From positions 1 through 5,956 of the forward strand of contig JAPLMG010000097.1 of NCBI GenBank assembly GCA_026387165.1: a stretch of DNA of 5,956 nucleotides, read 5' to 3'. The stretch is from Candidatus Omnitrophota bacterium (GTDB lineage: Bacteria; Omnitrophota; Gorgyraeia; 2-01-FULL-45-10). Numbering within the stretch: the first letter of the stretch is position 1; every line of letters begins with the position of its first letter. Positions 1 to 5,788 of the stretch are shown piece after piece. The notes under the pieces were generated by a model. The model made no database searches and had not been told where the DNA came from. It was given only the letters and a program-made list of their open reading frames with translations. A program made the position numbers and the translations under genes.

Positions 1-1
1 A

Positions 2-136
2 CTGTGTCACAATTCGTGTTTTTCGTCATTGCGAGGAGGCACGAAGTGCCGACGAAGCAATCTCTCCGTCGGAGATTGCTTCGGCCTTCGCTTCGCTCAG
101 GCCTCGCAATGACGGAATTTACCCATTATGACACAG
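2..136. repeat. Cloverleaf-like inverted-repeat element (MITE-like)
   Basis: The ends form a perfect 8-bp inverted repeat (CTGTGTCA at 2-9, TGACACAG at 129-136). Inside it a perfect 13-bp stem pairs 24-36 with 102-114. The enclosed part folds into three further hairpins: GGCAC/GTGCC (38-42 with 46-50), a 12-bp perfect stem (53-64 with 72-83), and GGCCT/AGGCC (83-87 with 99-103). The whole is a nested, cloverleaf-like palindrome with no protein-coding character. Elements beginning with a CATTGCGAGG-type motif are, to my knowledge, widespread intergenic repeats in many environmental bacterial genomes. No transposase is present, so if mobile it would have been moved in trans. The left end is next to the window edge and may extend further. 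Confidence 0.8.
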
Positions 137-174
137 CCTCATTGGATCTCCCAAAAAAATTCGCATGCCTAATC

Positions 175-229
175 ACTTGCGTCCAAATTAGCGATTTACC
201 ATAGACGGAAAAAGTATTTTGAGATTCGA
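175..229 (+). repeat. Split direct repeat, left copy
   Basis: This is one of two same-orientation copies that bracket the gene cluster; the other is at 5795-5849. The first 11 bases (175-185, ACTTGCGTCCA) and the last 22 bases (208-229, ending TTTTGAGATTCGA) are identical between copies. The 22-base centre (186-207) matches at only about 7 of 22 positions. The alignment needs no gaps. The function is unknown. It could be a fragment of a dispersed intergenic repeat or the remnant of a duplicated gene start. Confidence 0.7.
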
Positions 230-239
230 AATCATATTT

Positions 240-320
240 GTCATTCTGAGGAGGGACGAATGAAATGAATCCCTATCGAAGAATCTATACATTTAGATCC
301 TTCGCTTCGCTCAGGATGAC
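240..320. repeat. Palindromic hairpin element related to the 2-136 element
   Basis: The outer stem pairs GTCATTCTGAG (240-250) with CTCAGGATGAC (310-320), with one G-T wobble. Inner hairpins pair AGGGA/TCCCT (252-256 with 270-274) and CGAAG-ATCT with AGAT-CTTCG (277-286 with 295-304, one bulge position on each side). It shares the 17-base string CCTTCGCTTCGCTCAGG with the first element (85-101 and 299-315). It also shares 12 of 13 bases around GAGGAGGNACGAA near the left arm, so the two belong to one repeat superfamily. No coding content is apparent. Confidence 0.75.
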
Positions 321-325
321 GTAAT

Positions 326-354
326 TTGGACAGCAATGATGCCCAATGTAAATT
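326..354 (+). promoter_or_regulatory. Weak candidate promoter for the first gene
   Basis: TGGACA (327-332) is followed after 16 bases by TAAATT (349-354), which match the sigma70 -35 and -10 consensus at five and four of six positions. Transcription would start near 361, and the leader would include the hairpin at 368-390. The match is modest and could be chance in an A/T-rich gap. No better candidate was seen upstream. Confidence 0.22.
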
Positions 355-408
355 TATGTCCGCGGAAGGCGTGACCCCGCAAGTTACGCCGTCTGCACGT
401 AAATATAC
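348..408. repeat. Imperfect long hairpin in the leader of the first gene
   Basis: Outer arms GTAAATTTATGT (348-359) and ACGTAAATATAC (397-408) are complementary at 10 of 12 positions. An inner stem pairs GGCGTGAC (368-375) with GTTACGCC (383-390), one wobble, around a 7-base loop. It ends directly before the ribosome binding region of the first gene. It may be another short repeat element, or an RNA structure in the 5' leader. Confidence 0.5.
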
Positions 409-425
409 AGGAAAGGATGGGCGGG

Positions 426-1829
426 GTGAAGATCCTGTTCGCATATAAAGGAAGGTATCACATCCGCGACGCGGTTACGATAGAATATCTTTCCGCTATA
501 GCCAAAAGATACGGCCACGAGACCGGCTTGGTCTACGACCAGGATATATTCGGCGTCACCGACAATATTCTATCGGTCCCGGCTCTCTCCAGGATATTTT
601 CAGGGACTAAAAAGGCCGTCGAAAAAGCCGTTTCCGGCGGTTCGCGGATCGTCGTATTCCTCGACGGATTTACGAGGCGCGGGTGGAACGATGAGGTGTC
701 GGGCGGGATCAAAAAGGCGGATGCCGCAATCATGACGGTCTTCTTATCGCATATCGCTCCCCGGGGAAGTTACGACTATACGCTTATAGGCGAGCCGGAA
801 TTCGCGTTCGAGAGATTCCTCTCGGAGGGTTGCTGCGATTCTCCCGGAGGTACCCGCTCATTTAAGGGACTGGCGGATCTGGACTTATTGCCGCTGCCCG
901 ACAAAAGCCTCTTCGCGCCATATGTAAATTTCCGGGACAGCTATCTGGTATATACGGGCAAGGGGTGCCGCTACGGATGCTCATACTGCGAAGAGACTGT
1001 TTATAAGAAATTTTCGGGCGGCGACTACTTCCGCAGGCGCTCTCCAGAAAACGTCATACTGGAGCTTGAGGAGGCGAAGAAGCGGTTCGGCATAAGAGAG
1101 GTAATTTACAAGGATTCGGTATTCGCGCTCGATAAGAGATGGCTTAAAGAATACCTGGCGGCCTATACGCGCCGCATCGCTTTGCCGTATAAGTGTTTCG
1201 GCAAAGCGGAGGCCTTTGACGGGGAATTGGCCTCGGCGCTTAAAGAGAGCGGATGCTATTGCGTGGAGTTCGGCATCCAGACATTCAACGAATCGCTGAA
1301 GCGGGACATCCTTAAGCGGGACGAAAAGACCGAAGATCTGTTGAAGGCATTCGCCGTCTGCGACCGTTACAGGATAAGGTACGACGCGGACCATCTATTC
1401 GGCATCCCAGGCGAAACGGTGGACGATCACAAAGGCGCCGCCCGCATATATTCGAGTTTACTTTATATCAACAGGATAAAATGCCACAACCTCGTATTTT
1501 ACAGGGAGGCCGATATTTTCGAAGACGCGCCACAGGCAGTAAAGGACGATATGGGCCGCAACTCCGACTTCTTCTCGTCAGTATCCGGAGAGGGCGCCAT
1601 GATGAGGCCCAATAAAACTTTTCAGAAACTCTTCAGGACGCTTCCGCTATTGCCGGCCGCGGTTAAACGATTTTTTACCAGGGGCGAGAACTGGAAGGCC
1701 TTCAGGTTCTCACCGGGCGTATTGGTAATGTTCTTCATGCTGATAATCGCCGTAAAGAACGGGGACAGGCGCTTCTTTGTCTATCTGAAATACTATCCTT
1801 CGCGCGTAAAGCGCGCGGTATGCGGGTGA
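426..1829 (+). CDS. B12-binding-like radical SAM protein
   Basis: The product is a 467-residue radical SAM protein. The GTG start at 426 gives an N-terminus of MKILFAYKG and has AGGA (414-417) eight bases upstream. The ATG at 417 would add only MGG and sits directly on the purine-rich stretch. Residues 1-135 resemble the Rossmann-like cobalamin-binding domain of B12-type radical SAM enzymes, ending in a GEPE motif, but lack the DxHxxG cobalamin ligand motif. Next comes a linker DLDLLPLPDKSLF (151-163), then the iron-sulfur motif CRYGCSYC with Cys181, Cys185 and Cys188. The barrel carries KESGCYCVEFGIQ and FGIPGETVDDH motifs. The last 60 residues include a short hydrophobic segment (VLVMFFMLIIAV). 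The minus-strand protein at 2079-3548 is a paralogue sharing the linker and barrel motifs. The family includes methyltransferases and ring-forming enzymes. The substrate is unknown and true cobalamin binding is uncertain. Confidence 0.9.
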   Translation: MKILFAYKGRYHIRDAVTIEYLSAIAKRYGHETGLVYDQDIFGVTDNILSVPALSRIFSGTKKAVEKAVSGGSRIVVFLDGFTRRGWNDEVSGGIKKADAAIMTVFLSHIAPRGSYDYTLIGEPEFAFERFLSEGCCDSPGGTRSFKGLADLDLLPLPDKSLFAPYVNFRDSYLVYTGKGCRYGCSYCEETVYKKFSGGDYFRRRSPENVILELEEAKKRFGIREVIYKDSVFALDKRWLKEYLAAYTRRIALPYKCFGKAEAFDGELASALKESGCYCVEFGIQTFNESLKRDILKRDEKTEDLLKAFAVCDRYRIRYDADHLFGIPGETVDDHKGAARIYSSLLYINRIKCHNLVFYREADIFEDAPQAVKDDMGRNSDFFSSVSGEGAMMRPNKTFQKLFRTLPLLPAAVKRFFTRGENWKAFRFSPGVLVMFFMLIIAVKNGDRRFFVYLKYYPSRVKRAVCG

Positions 1830-1862
1830 ACCGGACTGTGAATGATTGCGAAGCGCTTTTAG

Positions 1863-1920
1863 AAAATGGGGTCTGACCCAACGCGTATATAACGTTGTGA
1901 ATGGGTCTGACCCCATTTTA
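1863..1920. terminator. Possible terminator hairpin between converging genes
   Basis: AAAATGGGGTCTGACCCA (1863-1880) pairs with the segment 1902-1919, with one mismatch in 18 bases and a 21-base loop, ending in a short T run (1916-1919). It lies 33 bases after the stop of the upstream plus-strand gene. The A-tract before it would provide a U run for transcripts arriving from the other strand, so it could act in both directions. It is also the left part of a repeat element, so termination may be secondary. Confidence 0.4.
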
Positions 1921-2026
1921 ATAAAAAGGGGTCAGGTCCATTCTACTTCGCCCTTCGATAATAGATCGCCGTTAGGGCTTCGTAGGAATAAATTCACGTA
2001 GCAATATACGCGTTGGACCAGACCCC
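1868..2026. repeat. Compound REP/MITE-like element with four GGGTC-N-GACC units
   Basis: The terminal 35-base inverted repeats are 1868-1902 and 1992-2026. They match at 28 of 35 positions, including 21 of the first 23, and no gaps are needed. Both contain CCAACGCGTATAT and end in GTGAAT. Two further palindromic GGGTC-N-GACC-type units lie inside (about 1902-1915 and 1928-1940), the second paired with 2014-2026. The total of about 159 bp without a transposase fits a MITE or a REP-type cluster in the gap between two converging genes. To my knowledge GGGTCTGACCC-type palindromes accompany REP-associated tyrosine transposases in other bacteria; the link here is inference. Confidence 0.75.
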
Positions 2027-2040
2027 GTTAATTGCCGCTA

Positions 2041-2059
2041 TATCTAACCTGGTTAGATA
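2041..2059. repeat. Perfect 19-bp palindrome
   Basis: TATCTAACC (2041-2049) and GGTTAGATA (2051-2059) are exact inverted repeats around a single T. It lies 19 bases past the stop of the minus-strand gene and just outside the compound repeat. No T-rich run follows on either strand, so it is a poor intrinsic terminator. The near-zero spacer is more like a protein-binding site or a repeat fragment. Confidence 0.6.
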
Positions 2060-2078
2060 CGAAAATGGGATGCTGCCA

Positions 2079-3548
2079 TTACCCGCGATGAGCGAGATCA
2101 CTGAATGCAAGCCGTCTAAGCGCCGCTATTAGTTTCAACATCCGTATGTTCTTGGTCGACTTGTTCAGGAAGAAAAAGATCGGTTTTCTTACGGGCATAA
2201 GGATGAAGATGGCGGCTTTTTCAAAAAAAGCAGGCAGATGGTATCTTCCAAAAACCATGCGCAAATAGAAAAATAACTGCAGCTCCTGGTGATTTCTGAT
2301 CGTCTTCTCATGAGAATTAAATATTTCTTTAAGCGAAGGGCCGGCATAATATCCCGATAATCTTTTCTCGAGGTTGTCAAGCATGAGCCCATACTGCGAG
2401 CAGATCTGAAAGATCTTTGTCCCGGGAAAAGGGAAGAAGAAGCTGACAAGCCCGAAATCAGGCCTCAGCCGCATACATAGTTTTATTGTGTCCTTCTGCA
2501 TGCTATCGGTTTCGAAAGGGATCCCCATCATTGTAAAAACGCCTATTTTGATCTTATGCTCTTTTATCATGGCAAAAGCCTTTTCCATCGTTTCGTTAGA
2601 GTGCCTGCGGTTAAGGATATGCCTGCGTAACCACTCATTGCCGGACTCGATCCCGAGCTCGATAGCGGAGCATCCCGACTCTTTAAGATAACCAAGGACT
2701 TCCCTGTTTACATACTCTATCCGGGCATAACACATATAAGGGATATTGATCTCTTTTTTATAAAGCCCGCTGAATTGCGATAACCACCGGCTATTGCATA
2801 TAAAAACATCGTCAAGGAAAGCTATTATTTTTGTCTTTGGGTACGGAGACAGCAGCAAGTTCTTCTTTATCATCTCGATGGCCCTTTGCGGCGAGGGGAA
2901 GCGCACGTATTTATTCTTATCCCGGAATACCTCCTGGAATATATGATTACAGCAATAAGAGCAGTCGAATGGGCATCCGCGCGAGAGTATCATCTGGAAG
3001 TAGCCGCCGCTTTCTATCACCATCCTGTTGTAGTCAAAAAGCGAATAATCAGGCATCGGAAGCAAGTCGAGATCCGAGACGGGCGTGATGGGGTTGTTGA
3101 TTATTCCGGAATCGGTCCTGAAGGAAAACCCCTCGACGTCAATATACTCTTTGCCCTTGTCAATGCGGTCGCAAAGCTCTCTAAAAGGCATCTCCCCCTC
3201 TCCGATACATACGCCGTCTATCGCGGGGAAATCCTCAAAAATACGCTCTTTTACAAGCCGCGCGTGGCTGCCGCCCGCGATCAACAACCTTGCCTGCAGA
3301 TCAAAATTATCAAGGAAATGCCTCACATGTTGTTTCTGCGTTGTCGGAAACGATAATCCGATGATATCGGGTTTGACGCTGCTTATCAATTTTGCGGCAT
3401 ATTCGTAGTCAGATGGCTGCATGAGATGGCTAAACGTAACCTCATGCTTGTCCGTACGTAATGCCCCTATGATATACGCCAGGCCATGCGGAAAGTTAGG
3501 AAAACTGCCCGAAAAAAGATCGAAATGTAGAAGGTGTATTATAGCCAT
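2079..3548 (-). CDS. B12-binding domain radical SAM protein
   Basis: The product is a 489-residue protein of the B12-binding radical SAM superfamily, a typical length. Residues 1-130 form the Rossmann-like domain, with a hydrophobic first strand (AIIHLLHF), HGLAYIIGAL, KPDIIGLSFPTTQ, LLIAGGSHA and DGVCIGEGEMPFREL. The DxHxxG base-off cobalamin motif is absent. The linker DLDLLPMPDYSLF (159-171) precedes the cluster motif CPFDCSYC with Cys192, Cys196 and Cys199. Further barrel motifs are FLDDVF, KESGCSAIELGIESGNE and MMGIPFET. The ATG at 3548 is the only sensible start, since an in-frame stop lies 13 codons upstream; no clear Shine-Dalgarno is present. A near-consensus promoter lies about 50 bases upstream. 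The gene diverges from the SPASM gene and converges on its paralogue. The reaction is unknown; relatives act on lipids, tetrapyrroles, tRNA and secondary metabolites. Confidence 0.93.
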   Translation of the reverse strand: MAIIHLLHFDLFSGSFPNFPHGLAYIIGALRTDKHEVTFSHLMQPSDYEYAAKLISSVKPDIIGLSFPTTQKQHVRHFLDNFDLQARLLIAGGSHARLVKERIFEDFPAIDGVCIGEGEMPFRELCDRIDKGKEYIDVEGFSFRTDSGIINNPITPVSDLDLLPMPDYSLFDYNRMVIESGGYFQMILSRGCPFDCSYCCNHIFQEVFRDKNKYVRFPSPQRAIEMIKKNLLLSPYPKTKIIAFLDDVFICNSRWLSQFSGLYKKEINIPYMCYARIEYVNREVLGYLKESGCSAIELGIESGNEWLRRHILNRRHSNETMEKAFAMIKEHKIKIGVFTMMGIPFETDSMQKDTIKLCMRLRPDFGLVSFFFPFPGTKIFQICSQYGLMLDNLEKRLSGYYAGPSLKEIFNSHEKTIRNHQELQLFFYLRMVFGRYHLPAFFEKAAIFILMPVRKPIFFFLNKSTKNIRMLKLIAALRRLAFSDLAHRG

Positions 3549-3598
3549 ATCAGGGAATACTGTTTTAGGACTTACTGATAATTCTCACGAGTTAACTG

Positions 3599-3627
3599 AG
3601 TATACTAACGACGATAAATGTTGTCAA
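3599..3627 (-). promoter_or_regulatory. Near-consensus sigma70 promoter for the minus-strand gene
   Basis: Read on the minus strand, TTGACA (3627-3622) is followed by a 17-base spacer and TATACT (3604-3599). The -35 is a perfect match, the spacer is optimal and the -10 matches five of six. Transcription would start near 3592, leaving a leader of about 44 bases before the ATG at 3548. This is the strongest promoter seen in the window. Confidence 0.7.
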
Positions 3628-3770
3628 GAGAAATGGCCGACGTTCATTTTTATCTTTGCTTTACCGGGCTTCTTTGCTATATTGCCTGTAAGCGCGGGCT
3701 CCTCAAAACATTCCTTTTAAATAGACGCCGATACCGCGCGTTCCGGCAAGGGGTATCAAATTGTGGATAG
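3618..3770 (+). CDS. Doubtful 50-residue cysteine-containing small ORF
   Basis: An open frame from ATG at 3618 to TAG at 3768-3770 would encode 50 residues with Cys at 14, 20, 24 and 49. It has a hydrophobic stretch (HFYLCFTGLLCYIAC) and a basic part (LLNRRRYR). It overlaps the GTG start of the radical SAM/SPASM gene by eight bases. It could be a small membrane peptide, a coupled leader ORF or, speculatively, a peptide substrate of the neighbouring enzyme. Against it: no Shine-Dalgarno precedes either ATG (3618 or 3633), it covers the minus-strand promoter, and its first ATG lies upstream of the only plausible plus-strand promoter. It matches no family I recognise. Confidence 0.18.
   Translation: MLSREMADVHFYLCFTGLLCYIACKRGLLKTFLLNRRRYRAFRQGVSNCG
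3656..3683 (+). promoter_or_regulatory. Candidate promoter for the SPASM-hydrolase operon
   Basis: TTGCTT (3656-3661) lies 16 bases before TATATT (3678-3683). The -10 matches the sigma70 consensus at five of six positions, while the -35 matches only the TTG. Transcription would begin near 3690, giving a leader of about 70 bases before the GTG at 3763. It would be weaker than the opposing minus-strand promoter. Confidence 0.35.
3730..3757 (+). promoter_or_regulatory. Ribosome binding site with a possible masking hairpin
   Basis: AAGGGG (3748-3753) lies nine bases before the GTG at 3763 and decides that start over the ATG at 3796. GATACC (3730-3735) can pair with GGTATC (3752-3757), which would bury the end of the Shine-Dalgarno in a 6-bp stem with a 16-base loop. 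The ribosome binding site is well supported; the masking stem is short and only suggestive. Confidence 0.4.
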
Positions 3771-4767
3771 GAGAATCTTAAAAAAATTGAAATTGATGTC
3801 AAAGGCTTTTTTGACGTTGATAAAGGCGAGATGCGCAGGGATTGGCGCGCCGCTCGTAGTCGGCTGGGCGATAACGAACCGCTGCAATAGAAGATGCGCG
3901 TATTGCTCGCTTTGGGAAAAAGATGAAGACGAGCTTTCTACGGCGCAGGTCTTCAGTATTATCGATACGCTATCAAGCTTAGGCAACATGATGATATCGT
4001 TTACGGGGGGAGAGCCTCTTGTGCGGGAGGATATGGGAAGCATTATCAGCTATGCCCATGATAAGGGAATTAAGGTGAAGTTGAATTCCAACGGCGCGCT
4101 TGTAAAGAAAAGGATAATAGGGCTTAAGGGTCTTGACCTCTTAACTTTAAGCCTCGATGGGCCGGAAGTAGAGCATGACGCGATCCGCGGGAAAGGTTCT
4201 TACCGCGAGGTGATGGAGGCCGCCTCTATCGCGCGCGAAAATGATATCAGAGTGAATTTTGCCGCGGTGCTGACCGGCTTGAATTTAGGATCCGTCGATT
4301 TTATTTTGGAAAAGGCGGCCCGGATAGGGGGTACTGCCATATTTCAGCCCGCTTCTCTGACATTACTCGGAAGTGACTCTGCCAATCCGATGGCTCCGCC
4401 AGTTGACGGCTATCGCGCCGCCATCAAAGGCCTCATAGATAAAAAAAATAAAGGTGCAAGAAACATTGCGAGCTCACCGTCGGCATTAAGACACCTTTAC
4501 AGTTGGCCTGATCCCGTACCGATACGCTGCGCCGGAGGCGCGATAAGCTGCCGCATCGAGCCGAATGGAGATGTAGTCTATTGCAGCCGCACAGAGATCT
4601 CTTTTAAGCCGATGAATTGTGTGCGTGACGGATTCAGGGAGGCGTTCCGGAACCTCAGGCCGGTGACCTGTGATAAGTGCTGGTGCGCGGCGAGGGTCGA
4701 CCTGAACCTGATATTTAAAGGCGACCTTCAGGCGATACTTAACCAACTCTCTATTTCGGATCGATGA
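3763..4767 (+). CDS. Radical SAM protein with SPASM/twitch-like C-terminal domain
   Basis: The product is a 334-residue radical SAM enzyme. The cluster motif is CNRRCAYC with Cys41, Cys45 and Cys48, preceded by AITNR. The SAM-binding motif FTGGEPL follows, with Gly82, Gly83 and Glu84, then KLNSNG and LTLSLDGPEVEHDAIRG, all typical of this class. The C-terminal part carries Cys256, Cys263, an EPNGDVVYC segment with Cys274, Cys286, and a CDKCWC cluster with Cys303, Cys306 and Cys308. This resembles a SPASM or twitch domain holding an auxiliary 4Fe-4S cluster. Known relatives mature peptides and sulfatases or act on other small substrates. GTG at 3763 is chosen because AAGGGG lies nine bases upstream; a shorter form from the ATG at 3796 would lose only a basic leader. 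The stop is one base before the next gene, so the two are coupled. The substrate is unknown and no clear precursor peptide is nearby. Confidence 0.93.
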   Translation: MDRRILKKLKLMSKAFLTLIKARCAGIGAPLVVGWAITNRCNRRCAYCSLWEKDEDELSTAQVFSIIDTLSSLGNMMISFTGGEPLVREDMGSIISYAHDKGIKVKLNSNGALVKKRIIGLKGLDLLTLSLDGPEVEHDAIRGKGSYREVMEAASIARENDIRVNFAAVLTGLNLGSVDFILEKAARIGGTAIFQPASLTLLGSDSANPMAPPVDGYRAAIKGLIDKKNKGARNIASSPSALRHLYSWPDPVPIRCAGGAISCRIEPNGDVVYCSRTEISFKPMNCVRDGFREAFRNLRPVTCDKCWCAARVDLNLIFKGDLQAILNQLSISDR

Positions 4768-4768
4768 T

Positions 4769-5788
4769 ATGACGACACGGGCAAGGCATCAAATATTATT
4801 TAAAATATCGGCGGTCGTATTGTCCTTATTGGCTACTCTTTTATTCCTGGAGATCGCCTTGAGGATCTTTGGGCCAAAATATTACAAATTCAACAATCAG
4901 AGCGCGGTCTACTATACAAATCCGCGTAATTACCACATTCCTATAGGCAAAGACGGCAACGACGTCATTTACGGGCTGGTCTACACATCAAGTCAGTCGG
5001 GATACCGGTTTCCCGACGGCACGGCTTATATAGATGACCGTGATGACAGTTCGATCTTAGGGCTTGGCGATTCTTTCACTTTCGGCAGAGGGGTAAAGTA
5101 CGAGGATATATACTTGACGGTATTGCAAGGATTGATAAAGCAGGGCGGCCGTGACATAAAGATCAGGAATTGCGGCGTTATAGGGCATGATATACGCGAA
5201 GTATTCGACACGTATCTTCTGGAAAGTTCAAAAAAGAGATATCCGATAGTCATCTACGGATTCGTTCTTAATGATTTCGGCCTGCCTGTACGGATATATG
5301 GGGACGACCAGATCGATCTCAATAACGGGGGATATGCCTTTGATCCCATTAGAAAGATCTCGGGCCTCTATAACTTTGTCTGCCATCTGATAGACAAAAA
5401 GAGGCTTCATGATGTGACGATCAAAGCATACCTTAAATCGTTCCGGGGCAGGAACGCTGAAAATAAATTTAATCTTTTAAGAGAATTTCACCGGGATATT
5501 AAAGATAGAGACGGTAAATTCGTCATTGTACTCTTCCCCCTGCTGTACGATTTCGCAAGTTATCCGTTCCGCGAGATCCATGAAAAGATCTCTGTTTTTT
5601 GTAAGGGGGAGGGGATCCTCCTGGTAGATCTGTTTCCGGCCTTTTCGAAATACAGGGCCGAAGAGTTATGGGTGAACCCTACGGATCATCATCCCAATGA
5701 GACAGCCCATAAAATAGCCGCCGGTGAGATCTATAAGTTTTTCACTCAAAATAAATTACTGCAGGCGATAGATGAGAAACAAGAATAA
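4769..5788 (+). CDS. Membrane-anchored SGNH/GDSL-type hydrolase
   Basis: The product has 339 residues. A basic start followed by a hydrophobic segment (about residues 9-34, ISAVVLSLLATLLFLEIAL) forms an uncleaved signal anchor, placing the catalytic part outside the cytoplasmic membrane. SGNH blocks are recognisable: GLGDSFTFG with nucleophile Ser102, NCGVIG (134-139) with the oxyanion glycine, LNDFG with Asn168, and the final DHHPN with Asp306 and probably His308 completing the triad. Relatives remove or transfer acyl groups on lipids, peptidoglycan or exopolysaccharides, including the AlgJ/AlgX-type acetylation proteins. The start lies one base after the stop of the SPASM gene with no strong Shine-Dalgarno, so translation is likely coupled. 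The pairing suggests a surface molecule first built or altered by radical chemistry. The substrate and the direction of reaction (esterase or acyltransferase) cannot be told. Confidence 0.88.
   Translation: MTTRARHQILFKISAVVLSLLATLLFLEIALRIFGPKYYKFNNQSAVYYTNPRNYHIPIGKDGNDVIYGLVYTSSQSGYRFPDGTAYIDDRDDSSILGLGDSFTFGRGVKYEDIYLTVLQGLIKQGGRDIKIRNCGVIGHDIREVFDTYLLESSKKRYPIVIYGFVLNDFGLPVRIYGDDQIDLNNGGYAFDPIRKISGLYNFVCHLIDKKRLHDVTIKAYLKSFRGRNAENKFNLLREFHRDIKDRDGKFVIVLFPLLYDFASYPFREIHEKISVFCKGEGILLVDLFPAFSKYRAEELWVNPTDHHPNETAHKIAAGEIYKFFTQNKLLQAIDEKQE

Noticed and set aside
2..136. Cloverleaf fold considered as a tRNA or other structured RNA gene
   Set aside because: Stem lengths, the 12-bp hairpin arm and the absence of T-loop and CCA-type features do not fit a tRNA, and the terminal inverted repeat fits a mobile repeat better.
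4..204. Open frame of 66 codons at the left edge
   Set aside because: It reads straight through the cloverleaf palindrome and its residues reflect the repeat; there is no ribosome binding site or recognisable domain.
981..1394. 137-codon minus-strand frame inside the first radical SAM gene
   Set aside because: It is antisense to conserved radical SAM motifs and is explained by codon bias of the real gene.
1923..2010. Minus-strand open stretch inside the compound repeat (ending GEVEWT, stop)
   Set aside because: I considered it as the tail of a decayed transposase, but it lies between palindromic units, has no start and matches no transposase motif I recognise.
2886..3356. 156-codon plus-strand frame opposite the minus-strand radical SAM gene
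   Set aside because: It lies wholly inside a gene with clear domain motifs on the other strand and has no recognisable features; it is a shadow frame.
3421..3720. 99-codon plus-strand frame crossing from the minus-strand gene into the divergent gap
   Set aside because: The first part is antisense to the N-terminus of the radical SAM gene and the rest covers its promoter; there is no ribosome binding site.
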